DNA of 64,000 nucleotides from Algibacter_G agarivorans (lineage in GTDB: Bacteria > Bacteroidota > Bacteroidia > Flavobacteriales > Flavobacteriaceae), in contig NZ_BAABJJ010000018.1 in assembly GCF_039543245.1 (NCBI RefSeq), forward strand, positions 1-64,000. Direction: 5' to 3'. Under the pieces are notes generated by a model. That model was not told the DNA's origin. It ran no database searches and worked only from the letters and a program-made list of their open reading frames with translations. This document shows, piece by piece, positions 36,925-45,048 of the stretch; the stretch's first letter is position 1, and each line of letters opens with the position of its first letter. Made by a program: the position numbers and the translations under genes.

Positions 36925-37695
36925 TTAAAAATAAAGCATAGCAGTCATTGAGTCAGAATTTGAATATAAATCTGTACCACATTTACATTTTAATGTCATA
37001 TAATTAAAATCACTTCTGTTACATGCATAACAATAATCAGGTAGTATTGATCTTTTAAAAATTTCTATTTTTTTTACTTTATTATAGAGTAAAATTAATT
37101 CTTCCTCAGTAAACAAACTTTGTTTAAAATTAATAGAATTGTTAAAATCGACTGTAGTTCTGTTCATTCTTTTAAAATGCTCTAAATGTAATAAGCATTG
37201 CAAAGTCATGTAGTAATCTATTTTCTTTTTTTTAAAAAATTTCAAAGAAGAATTAATTTTATTTAATCGACTCTTGAAAAGTGGGTGCTCAACATGTGAA
37301 GTATGAATATCCTCTAAAATATATACTGAGCCTTTTTCTAAATATGGAAGTGTTTCTATTAAAGATATTTTTTGATGCAAAGGGTCATGACTCCCATCCT
37401 CTATGACAATGTCAAATATTTTATTAATTTCTGACAAACAAAGTCTATATTTAGTAACATCACTTTGGTCTATTTCAAAATATTTTATATTATTATCTTT
37501 TGGCCAAGATTCACGTTCACCAATTATATCAATTCCAAAAATATTTGCAAGTTTATAGCGTTCTCTCCAATATTTTATAGAATTTCCTTCAAAAACTCCA
37601 ATCTCAAGAATATTGCTTGCCTCTTTATTAGGCAATCTAGGTTCGTAAAAAACATCGAACTTATGCCAAAATATTTTATCTGAAACTTTATTCAT
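36925..37695 (-). CDS. Class I SAM methyltransferase with a C-terminal Cys cluster
   Basis: 256 aa. The SAM fold is clear: ASNILEIGVFEGNSIKYW (motif I), ANIFGIDIIGER, IFDIVIEDGSHDPLHQKISL and GSVYILEDIHTSH, close to O-methyltransferases of the macrocin/mycinamicin type that use a metal held by E-D/D. The C-terminus carries CYACNRSDFNYMTLKCKC (about 222-239), a CxxC...CxC zinc-ribbon-like pattern I do not know from this family. It may methylate a glycan hydroxyl. Nine bp separate it from the next gene. Confidence 0.75.
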   Translation of the reverse strand: MNKVSDKIFWHKFDVFYEPRLPNKEASNILEIGVFEGNSIKYWRERYKLANIFGIDIIGERESWPKDNNIKYFEIDQSDVTKYRLCLSEINKIFDIVIEDGSHDPLHQKISLIETLPYLEKGSVYILEDIHTSHVEHPLFKSRLNKINSSLKFFKKKKIDYYMTLQCLLHLEHFKRMNRTTVDFNNSINFKQSLFTEEELILLYNKVKKIEIFKRSILPDYCYACNRSDFNYMTLKCKCGTDLYSNSDSMTAMLYF

Positions 37696-37709
37696 CTTTA
37701 AAATTATTT

Positions 37710-38579
37710 TTAAGTTAAATTTTCCGTTAACTTGTTATAATCAATACTATTAACTTTTAACCAAGTTCGACTATTTACACCGTCAAAACCATCTATTAGG
37801 CTACCAAAATCAAATAAAAAAATATTAAATTTATTTAAAAGCAATCTTTTCATCAAAGGTCTACCTGAGCAGCCCATAGCAACAACAACAACAGCAAAAC
37901 CATCAAATTTTTCAATTTCAAATTTCGATTCTGTATATATTCTTTTAATGTCATCATAAGCATTTTTTGATGGTGTTTTAATATGAATGGAATTACCAAA
38001 TAACATTTTAATAACAGATTTATTTAATTCTTTATTTCCTATAAATAATTTTGTCTTTGACTTCAACATCTTTAAAAAAGAATTTGTCCTAATTGGGTTT
38101 TGAGTTGCTGTAAAATGTAAAGCTACTGGACTATATATTTTTTGACCAATAAAAAACATATAGGTAGATTTTAATAAACTAATAGATAAAACTTGATTAT
38201 TTTTATGATTCCCATCAAACATTCCATCTTCATAACCAAATTTCTCGGAATGTATTGCCAATGACTTGAAAACGTACTTATCATTAATCTGAAAAGCTTC
38301 TAACATTTCTTTTGCTAAAAATTCATTAGCATTTTGATAAGAATCATGTTTTTTATTTAAAAGATAAATATCTCCATCTCCAAACCGCAAATAAGCTCCT
38401 CTTTGATTTAGTTTTATACAATTTTCAAGTTCATTTAAAGTATTAAAAGTCGTTTGAATCCTTATATTATCCATATTTTCAAGAATTATTAATTCCTTAA
38501 AATCTCTATAAAAATATTTATACGACAATTTTTTTAATATAGGTCTTAATTTTCTTTTTATACTTTTTTTAAATCTCAT
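37710..38579 (-). CDS. GT-D-fold (DUF1792-like) glycosyltransferase
   Basis: 289 aa. It has GAYLRFGDGDIYLLNKKHD near residue 80, the RFGDGE-like motif of DUF1792/GT-D proteins such as the third glucosyltransferase of streptococcal Fap1, and a late VVVVAMGCSGRPLMKRLL and NIFLFDFGSLIDGF. GT-D is a fold distinct from GT-A/GT-B. Here Asp replaces the last Glu of GDGE. The N-terminal 30 residues are strongly basic. It starts directly after the wzt stop (TAA then ATG, no gap). Assignment is by motif only. Confidence 0.72.
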   Translation of the reverse strand: MRFKKSIKRKLRPILKKLSYKYFYRDFKELIILENMDNIRIQTTFNTLNELENCIKLNQRGAYLRFGDGDIYLLNKKHDSYQNANEFLAKEMLEAFQINDKYVFKSLAIHSEKFGYEDGMFDGNHKNNQVLSISLLKSTYMFFIGQKIYSPVALHFTATQNPIRTNSFLKMLKSKTKLFIGNKELNKSVIKMLFGNSIHIKTPSKNAYDDIKRIYTESKFEIEKFDGFAVVVVAMGCSGRPLMKRLLLNKFNIFLFDFGSLIDGFDGVNSRTWLKVNSIDYNKLTENLT

Positions 38580-39851
38580 TTAATCCCATTTAGTATTTAA
38601 ATAAAGCTTGGCATGTGTTGGTAATGGTTTGGTTCTTTTGGTAAAACCACTCTGTTCTATTTGAAAATTAAAAATATTTTCAACCTGATAAACAGTTTCT
38701 ATATGAGCTGTTCCAATCCAAAAATTAACAAAATATCGTCCAGGAATAAATAAAATTCTATCTGTAATAACATTAATATTCAAATTGCTTCCTTTTTGGG
38801 CTTTACTAATATAGTATCCAGAATCTTCATTTGTTACATGACATATTAGTTCATTCTGTAGATTAAAAAAGTCAAAAGAAATTGACAAATCATTTGTCTC
38901 TTTAATAATATTAAAATTAAAATTAAATATTAATCGAGCTCCTAATAATATAGAATTTGAATTTAATATTTCTTTATTCTCCTTTAATACTGTAAAATTA
39001 AAATTTGAAACCACTCCATTATCATTATGGTGTCTTGCTTCTTCATTAAATTTATTAAGACCCAAAGATGTATAAAAATCAATAGCACTACTTTGACTTC
39101 CTTCAAACACAACTTTCCCATGTTCCAATACAATTCCTCTTGTGCACAAGTTCTTAACAGCTGCCATATTATGGCTAACAAACAACACCGTACGTCCTTC
39201 ACCTTTACTAATATCCTGCATTTTACCTATCGCTTTCTTTTGAAACTCCGCATCGCCAACCGCCAATACCTCATCAATCACCAAAATATCGGGTTCTAAA
39301 TGAGCTGCCACTGCAAATGCCAAACGTACTCTCATACCTGAGGAATACCGTTTAACAGGTGTGTCAATATAACGCTGACACCCAGAGAATTCAATAATCT
39401 CATCGATTTTTGAAGCTATTTCCTTTTTGGTCATACCTAAAATGGCTCCATTAAGGTATATATTTTCTCGACCAGTCATTTCTGGATGAAACCCTGTACC
39501 GACTTCAAGTAAAGAAGCAATACGTCCTTTGGTTTTAATTTCGCCAGTGGTAGGACTGGTAACTCTAGAGAGTATTTTTAAAAGTGTTGATTTACCAGCA
39601 CCATTTTTACCGATAATACCCAAAACTTCACCACGTTTAACTTCAAAATTAATATCCCGCAATGCCCAAACATAATCACTATCGCCTTTAGTGCTCCTAT
39701 CGTTGGTTTCTCCTATTTTTAAAAACGGATCGCCCTTACCTCTTACCCTATGCCACCAACGGGTCAGATCATGACTTAAAGTGCCCGAACTAACAAGACC
39801 TAAACGGTATTGTTTAGAAATATTTTCAGCCTTTAAAATAATATCAGACAT
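38580..39851 (-). CDS. wzt: Polysaccharide ABC exporter ATPase Wzt with C-terminal domain
   Basis: 423 aa. ABC domain to about 255: Walker A GIIGKNGAGKST, MTGRENIYLNG, signature RYSSGMRVRLAFAVA, Walker B DILVIDEVLAVGD. The N-terminal insertion with LTRWWHRVRGKG is typical of O-antigen exporters. A C-terminal Wzt_C-like beta domain (about 285-423) is present. In E. coli O8/O9a it binds the methylated chain terminus and so licenses export. Its start overlaps the methyltransferase stop by 8 bp, supporting the same idea here (inference). Confidence 0.94.
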   Translation of the reverse strand: MSDIILKAENISKQYRLGLVSSGTLSHDLTRWWHRVRGKGDPFLKIGETNDRSTKGDSDYVWALRDINFEVKRGEVLGIIGKNGAGKSTLLKILSRVTSPTTGEIKTKGRIASLLEVGTGFHPEMTGRENIYLNGAILGMTKKEIASKIDEIIEFSGCQRYIDTPVKRYSSGMRVRLAFAVAAHLEPDILVIDEVLAVGDAEFQKKAIGKMQDISKGEGRTVLFVSHNMAAVKNLCTRGIVLEHGKVVFEGSQSSAIDFYTSLGLNKFNEEARHHNDNGVVSNFNFTVLKENKEILNSNSILLGARLIFNFNFNIIKETNDLSISFDFFNLQNELICHVTNEDSGYYISKAQKGSNLNINVITDRILFIPGRYFVNFWIGTAHIETVYQVENIFNFQIEQSGFTKRTKPLPTHAKLYLNTKWD

Positions 39852-40722
39852 GACTTGTTTGTTTTGGCATTTTATAAATTATGGTTTGACTTCTCGCTCC
39901 AAAATATTGCATGAATTTTGGTGCGTATTTTTCTAACTTTAATGCAACTCTTCTGTATTTTCTGAGGGTTTTTGTTGAAAAAGGCAAAATGCGATAAAAA
40001 CGCTCTAGCATACCCATTGGTATAATCTCAGTAGTATCAAAAAACTGATGTCCTAAACGTTTAAAATGTTTTGAACTATTATCGCGATGCGGGTGTGGAT
40101 CTGAATCCTCCCATTGCTTAAAAGCTTTTGGGCTTAATAATTTGGATGGCCTGTTGTTCATAGGTACCGCCCAACGCAATTCATCCAAAATCTTACTATT
40201 TACAGCAGGTTCAAAAAAACGTGCTTCGCCATCTGGTTTCAACACTTGACTAATTTTTTTTATAACTTCAAATTCGTGTTCTAATGTTAAATGATGCAAA
40301 AAGGCTTTGCCAATAACCATATCCAATGATTGTTCTTGTAAATTATGACTAGTAAAATCGCCTTTTACAAATGTTATATTGTGTTCAAATTTATAATTTT
40401 CATTTAGTGCTTTAACAATATCCTCACTATAATCTGAAATATCATTAGCTACAACTTCGGCTCCTAAAGCTGCCAATATAGCTACATTGGCACAATTACC
40501 ACAGCCCAATTCCATGATTTTTTTACCTTTAACCGTATCTTTAAAATTATTGATATACATCCCTACCCAACTAATATCGGTGGTTGTGGCATCGTTTAAA
40601 AATGCATCTAAGTTATTTAAGGTTTTTATAAGTCCACTAACATTTACACCTTTATATTTTTTATCATAAAAGTCTCTGTTCTTAGTAATGTTGGAAATAC
40701 TTTCCTTTCTTATCACTTTCAT
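39844..40722 (-). CDS. Class I SAM methyltransferase between wzm and wzt
   Basis: 292 aa. SAM motif GKKIMELGCGNCANVAILAA (about 71), ANDISDYSEDIV, FVKGDFTSHNL, LDMVIGKAFLHHLT and PDGEARFFEPA are all present, a UbiE/Coq5-like core. The C-terminal 100 residues are basic and may contact a membrane or a glycan-lipid. The gene is wedged between the two exporter subunits, overlapping wzm by one base (TAATG) and wzt by 8. A chain-capping methyltransferase analogous to the methylase part of WbdD is a reasonable guess; no kinase domain is attached. Confidence 0.82.
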   Translation of the reverse strand: MKVIRKESISNITKNRDFYDKKYKGVNVSGLIKTLNNLDAFLNDATTTDISWVGMYINNFKDTVKGKKIMELGCGNCANVAILAALGAEVVANDISDYSEDIVKALNENYKFEHNITFVKGDFTSHNLQEQSLDMVIGKAFLHHLTLEHEFEVIKKISQVLKPDGEARFFEPAVNSKILDELRWAVPMNNRPSKLLSPKAFKQWEDSDPHPHRDNSSKHFKRLGHQFFDTTEIIPMGMLERFYRILPFSTKTLRKYRRVALKLEKYAPKFMQYFGARSQTIIYKMPKQTSHV

Positions 40723-41621
40723 TATACCGTATCTATAAAGCTTTTTTCAGTTTTATTAAAAATAATTAACCCCACTAAGAATAAAACCGAACTCACTACA
40801 ATAACATATATGAGTTTCGAAAAAGAAAAATCGCCCACGCCAAGTGTAATAAACCTAAAGGCTTCTACAATAGTTGTCATAGGGTTATATTCTATTAAAA
40901 TACCTGTTATATTAGGAATACTACCTTCGGCAACTTTCGTTTTAATTAAATCTAGAGGATACATAACTGCCGAGGCATACATTAATAATTGCACACCAAA
41001 AGTGACCAGATATGATAAATCCCTATATTTTGTGGTCATTGATGATATAACCATACCGAAGCCTAAACCAAGAAGCCCCATAAAAAATACCAACACGGGT
41101 AACAAGAGCAACTCCATTTGTGGGGACGCCTGAGTTGCTTGATTTGTAAAAAACACATAATACACATAAAAACCAACAAATACCAACAACTGAATTCCAA
41201 ACTTTATAAGGTTTGAAACCACCACCGATATGGGCATAATAACTCTAGGGAAATAAACTTTTCCAAAAATATTTTGATTCTTCCTAAACGTATCACTTGT
41301 ACCCACTATGCATTCTTTAAAATAGTTCCACAAAGTGATGCCTGCTAAATTAAATAAAAACGAAGGTATACCATCTCCTGTAGAAATATTGGCAATATTG
41401 TTAAATACTAAGGTAAAAATTACTGATGTGAATAAGGGCTGTATAAAATACCATAATGGTCCTAAAATAGTTTGTTTGTATAAGGTGACAACGTTGCGTT
41501 TTACAAACAAAAGCATCAAATCTTTATATCTCCAAATTTCTTTAAAATTTAAGTCTATAAACTTCTGCTTTGGCGTAATACGATATAACCACTGGTCTTG
41601 TTTGGGTGTATTCAATTTCAC
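40722..41621 (-). CDS. wzm: Polysaccharide ABC exporter permease Wzm
   Basis: 299 aa ABC-2-type permease with six hydrophobic segments. The N-terminal cytoplasmic helix includes DLNFKEIWRYKDLMLLFVKR, then TLYKQTILGPLWYFIQPLFT, the typical gate and coupling-helix region; LLPVLVFFMGLLGLGFGMVI and the final VVSSVLFLVGLIIFNKTEKS also match. With Wzt it exports the undecaprenyl-linked glycan. The 54-bp gap to wzc is compatible with one transcript. Confidence 0.94.
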   Translation of the reverse strand: MKLNTPKQDQWLYRITPKQKFIDLNFKEIWRYKDLMLLFVKRNVVTLYKQTILGPLWYFIQPLFTSVIFTLVFNNIANISTGDGIPSFLFNLAGITLWNYFKECIVGTSDTFRKNQNIFGKVYFPRVIMPISVVVSNLIKFGIQLLVFVGFYVYYVFFTNQATQASPQMELLLLPVLVFFMGLLGLGFGMVISSMTTKYRDLSYLVTFGVQLLMYASAVMYPLDLIKTKVAEGSIPNITGILIEYNPMTTIVEAFRFITLGVGDFSFSKLIYVIVVSSVLFLVGLIIFNKTEKSFIDTV

Positions 41622-41675
41622 TTAAATAATAGTTAGCCTTTAGGGTTAAAACAACAACATTAGATGTTTCAAGAA

Positions 41676-44147
41676 TTATTTCAATTTTAACAGGTTCTTC
41701 AGTTTTCCTATAAAACCTTTCTTTTTGGAAGGTTCATGATAAGCATTACCATATACGCCATAACCGTAGCCATAACCGTAGTCGTAACCGTAGCCGTACC
41801 CTTTTTTATGCTTATAAAAATTTAAAATATAACTTATATTTTTTAGCTCTCCAGTTTTATACTTGGCATTTACCAATTCGAGCATCCCTTTTTTTGTATA
41901 ATTTAGTCGGATAACAAATAAGGTAGCATCTGCATATTGCGATAATTCTAAAGCATCGGTAACCAAACCTAATGGTGGTGAATCAAGTACAATCATATCA
42001 TATTTTTGCCTCAATATCCCAATGAGTTCTTTCATATTATCGCCCATTAATAATTCGGACGGGTTAGGAGGAATAGGACCAGAAGTTATAATATCCAGAT
42101 CCTTTATATGGCTTTTAAAAGTAACTTCTTCTAAGGTTTTATCTCCAATGAAATAATTCACAACACCTTTATTGTTGTCCAACTTAAAGTCGCCAAAAAT
42201 TTTAGGTTTTCGCAAATCTAAACCTAATAATATTGTTTTTTTGCCCGATAACGCATAGGCACTTGCTATATTAATAGAACATGAAGTTTTACCTTCTCCA
42301 CTTACTGAAGACGTAATCATTATGGTACGCCCTTCTTCTTTATCCAGCTTTTTATAAAAAAATTGCAAACTAGACCGAACAGCTCTAAAAGACTCCGCCA
42401 CGGCAGATTTTGGCTTTTCGTAAACCACTAAATTATTATCATGATCATATTCGCCAATTAAGCCCAAAATGGGGATTTTAGACAAACGCTTTACTTCATC
42501 TACGGTATGAATGCTATTATCTAGTATAAAAAGTATAAACACTAATAGCATAGGTCCAAAAAAACCAATGACTAACGCCATCATGTAATTCAAATCCTTA
42601 TTTGGCCCGATAAGTCCGCCGCCTATATCTTTGGCTGCTTCTATAACCGAAATATCAGATACATTTGCCGCTTTTACAATGGCGGCTTCACTCCGTTTTG
42701 CCATATAAATATCAAAAGCTTCTTGACTTAAGTTCAACTTGCGCTGAATTTTAAGGTATTCCTGTTGATCTGCGGGTAAACCACTTAAGCGTTTTTCTAA
42801 ACTTGCTTTTTTAGAATTTAAAGATTTTATCTGTACAGCAATAGTTTTCTTCGTGGAAGCTAAGGTTTCTAGAAGCACATTTTTTTCAGCATTTATACTC
42901 CCATCCAATTCTTTGAGCGAAGACGACCCTTCTTGCACCAACTGTTCTAGTTCTTGTCGTTCAATTGCTAAACGGGTAATTTTACTAACACTATTAACAA
43001 TATTGCCTTCTTCGATACCTGCTGAGGTTGGTGCTGCTATTTTTGTATAATCCGTTTTAGTTTTTAAATAATCTTGAAGAATATCCAAATATTGTAATTT
43101 AGACTGCTCTCCTTCAATTTCTAATTCTAGCTCTCTAATTCTATCTGATACTTGTAATAGTTCTTCATCTAAATTGAATACTTTATTTTGCTTTCTAAAA
43201 GCATTCATAGTCTCCGTAACCGACTCTAAATCAGTATTTACAATGCTTAAGCTACTGTCTATGAATTTTATAGTATTGGTGGCATATATGTTTTTTCTTT
43301 CTAACTCGCTTTTACTTAATATGGCGCTAGTTGTGTTTAAATAATCTACAATTTTAGCTTTATTATTTCCTGAAAGCGTTAAGGTTAAAATGGATTGCGA
43401 TGTTTTAGAATATGTTTTTACAGAAATTTTATTTTTAAAACTATTAACAACACGATCAAAATTTAAAAATTGAATGTAATATTCTGAATCTGGTACTATA
43501 GTTCCTTCTGCTACTTTATTTAATGTAAAACTCGCAAAAGGCAGATTAATAATTTCTCCAATAGTTCCCGTTTTTTTAAATTTGCCTTGAGGAATTGAAA
43601 TTTTATTTATTGATTTATCTGAATAATTCTGTGCACTAACTTGGCTAGTTTCAAAGTTGATAAAAACCTCATACTGCGTACTGCTTAAAAAACGAATACC
43701 GATTGGCCTTCCTAAAACCTGCGGCTTAGATTTATCAATTTTAATTACAAATGGCACACTTTTATAAGCATCAACCTTAATATACTTGCCTTGTTTTAAA
43801 TACTGAAGGTAATATTGTAACGAATCTACAACCTTTTCATTATGATTTCTGGTTACTAATGAAATCATTGTTTTTCCTACTTTTCCAGAAACACCTCCCC
43901 AATTAAACGAAATATTCGTGCTTGATCCGAAAATAGGATTTTGTTCATTATCTAAAGAAATAAGAGAATTTAACCTGTAAACATTTTGCTTTCTATCATT
44001 AACGGAATACGCTATAATTAAACCTACACCAATACATAAAACAAAAAGTTTCCAGAACTTAAGCACCTTAAACAAAAACCCTCTAGCATCAAAACTAACG
44101 CCTTTGCCTTCGCTAAATTCTATATCTTCTATGTCGTCGTAAGCCAT
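41676..44147 (-). CDS. wzc: Wzc-type polysaccharide co-polymerase and BY-kinase
   Basis: 823 aa. An N-terminal Wzz domain with the first membrane helix (about 30-48), a long periplasmic coiled-coil part (about 290-490), the second helix (about 525-545), then a bacterial tyrosine kinase domain: SSVSGEGKTSCSINIASAYA (Walker A), LLGLDLRKPK (Walker A'), and MIVLDSPPLGLVTDA (Walker B). The C-terminus has a YGYGYDYGYGYGYGVYG cluster for autophosphorylation. Such proteins control chain length and gate export through Wza. Three bp separate it from wza. Confidence 0.95.
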   Translation of the reverse strand: MAYDDIEDIEFSEGKGVSFDARGFLFKVLKFWKLFVLCIGVGLIIAYSVNDRKQNVYRLNSLISLDNEQNPIFGSSTNISFNWGGVSGKVGKTMISLVTRNHNEKVVDSLQYYLQYLKQGKYIKVDAYKSVPFVIKIDKSKPQVLGRPIGIRFLSSTQYEVFINFETSQVSAQNYSDKSINKISIPQGKFKKTGTIGEIINLPFASFTLNKVAEGTIVPDSEYYIQFLNFDRVVNSFKNKISVKTYSKTSQSILTLTLSGNNKAKIVDYLNTTSAILSKSELERKNIYATNTIKFIDSSLSIVNTDLESVTETMNAFRKQNKVFNLDEELLQVSDRIRELELEIEGEQSKLQYLDILQDYLKTKTDYTKIAAPTSAGIEEGNIVNSVSKITRLAIERQELEQLVQEGSSSLKELDGSINAEKNVLLETLASTKKTIAVQIKSLNSKKASLEKRLSGLPADQQEYLKIQRKLNLSQEAFDIYMAKRSEAAIVKAANVSDISVIEAAKDIGGGLIGPNKDLNYMMALVIGFFGPMLLVFILFILDNSIHTVDEVKRLSKIPILGLIGEYDHDNNLVVYEKPKSAVAESFRAVRSSLQFFYKKLDKEEGRTIMITSSVSGEGKTSCSINIASAYALSGKKTILLGLDLRKPKIFGDFKLDNNKGVVNYFIGDKTLEEVTFKSHIKDLDIITSGPIPPNPSELLMGDNMKELIGILRQKYDMIVLDSPPLGLVTDALELSQYADATLFVIRLNYTKKGMLELVNAKYKTGELKNISYILNFYKHKKGYGYGYDYGYGYGYGVYGNAYHEPSKKKGFIGKLKNLLKLK
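41752..41802. repeat. Short tandem repeat coding the Wzc tyrosine cluster
   Basis: A 6-base period (variants of CCGTAA / CCGTAG / CCATAA on the plus strand) encodes alternating Tyr-Gly at the C-terminus of Wzc. Being in steps of 6, slippage would change the number of phosphorylatable tyrosines without a frameshift. Confidence 0.7.
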
Positions 44148-44149
44148 AA

Positions 44150-44944
44150 TTATATTCTATTTAATAATAAAATAGTTGTAGTTATTAACGACAATACGGT
44201 TGCTACCGCTCCAATATTCTGAATGGCCGTAGTACCTGTACCCCAAGATTTTTGTTTTAGGGGCTTCACATAAATCATATCGTTGGGTTGAATGTAATAA
44301 TAAGGGGAATTCATTACGTTTACATCGGTTAAATCGACATGAAAAATTTTTTGCCCTTGAGGAAATTGTCTGACTATTAAAACATCTTTTTTATCTCCTG
44401 TATCAGGAATATCACCAGCATTGGCTATAGCTTCAAAAATATTTACACGTTCTTTAAACAAGGTATTTGTTCCTGTGCTACCAATCTCACCTGTAGTTGT
44501 ATATTGCAAACCCGTAAGTTTTACGGTAACAAAAATATCATTAGCCGCTTTATATTCGGTTTCTAACAGCTTAGTTTCTATTACATTTTTAATTTCATTG
44601 GTTGTAAAACCCAACACATTAATCTCGCCTAGTTTAGGCATTAAAATATTACCGTGTAAATCTACCGTAAACCCATCAAAATATGCACGCTCTTCTTTAC
44701 TTGCATTCAAATCGCCCTCTCCTATAGGGTTAAAAATGGTAACCGTTTCTTGTTTTGCTGCTTTAATTCTAATATTTAAGATATCATTAATCTGAACACG
44801 GTAAGGCTTCTGTTTTTCAACTATAATTTGAGTAGAATCAGTAGCATTGCTTTTATTCTGAAGATAAATTGTGTCTTTATAAGGAATACAGGACACAAAC
44901 ACCACATTTATAACGACTAATACTACAAGAAAACATCTCTTCAT
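44150..44944 (-). CDS. wza: Polysaccharide export outer-membrane lipoprotein Wza
   Basis: 264 aa. A lipoprotein signal peptide ends at Cys19 (VVFVSC). A Poly_export domain follows with PYRVQINDILNIRIKAA, then a SLBB-like domain (GEIGSTGTNTLFKERVNIFE, AIANAGDIPDTGDKKDVLIV). A C-terminal hydrophobic helix (VATVLSLITTTILLLNRI) corresponds to the outer-membrane helical barrel. It is shorter than E. coli Wza (379 aa), lacking one middle domain, as is common in Bacteroidota. First gene of the locus, with a good promoter just upstream. Confidence 0.93.
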   Translation of the reverse strand: MKRCFLVVLVVINVVFVSCIPYKDTIYLQNKSNATDSTQIIVEKQKPYRVQINDILNIRIKAAKQETVTIFNPIGEGDLNASKEERAYFDGFTVDLHGNILMPKLGEINVLGFTTNEIKNVIETKLLETEYKAANDIFVTVKLTGLQYTTTGEIGSTGTNTLFKERVNIFEAIANAGDIPDTGDKKDVLIVRQFPQGQKIFHVDLTDVNVMNSPYYYIQPNDMIYVKPLKQKSWGTGTTAIQNIGAVATVLSLITTTILLLNRI

Positions 44945-44965
44945 TCTGAGGCAATTGATTTATCA

Positions 44966-44996
44966 CAAATATAAGTTTTCGTCTTGAACCATGAAA
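44966..44996 (-). promoter_or_regulatory. Promoter of the polysaccharide locus
   Basis: Read on the minus strand: TTTC (44996-44993), 19 bases, then TATATTTG (44973-44966), a perfect match to the TAnnTTTG -7 element with a one-mismatch -33 element (TTTG). It predicts transcription from about 44960, leaving a leader of roughly 16 nt before the wza ATG at 44944. Confidence 0.65.
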
Positions 44997-45048
44997 CTTA
45001 TAACGTGATTTTTGGTTTTTTATCCGTTATTTGCAGAAAAAATATCTT

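Noticed and set aside
44421..44795. Open plus-strand frame of 124 codons opposite wza
   Set aside because: Shadow of the well-supported wza gene; no promoter and no recognisable protein.
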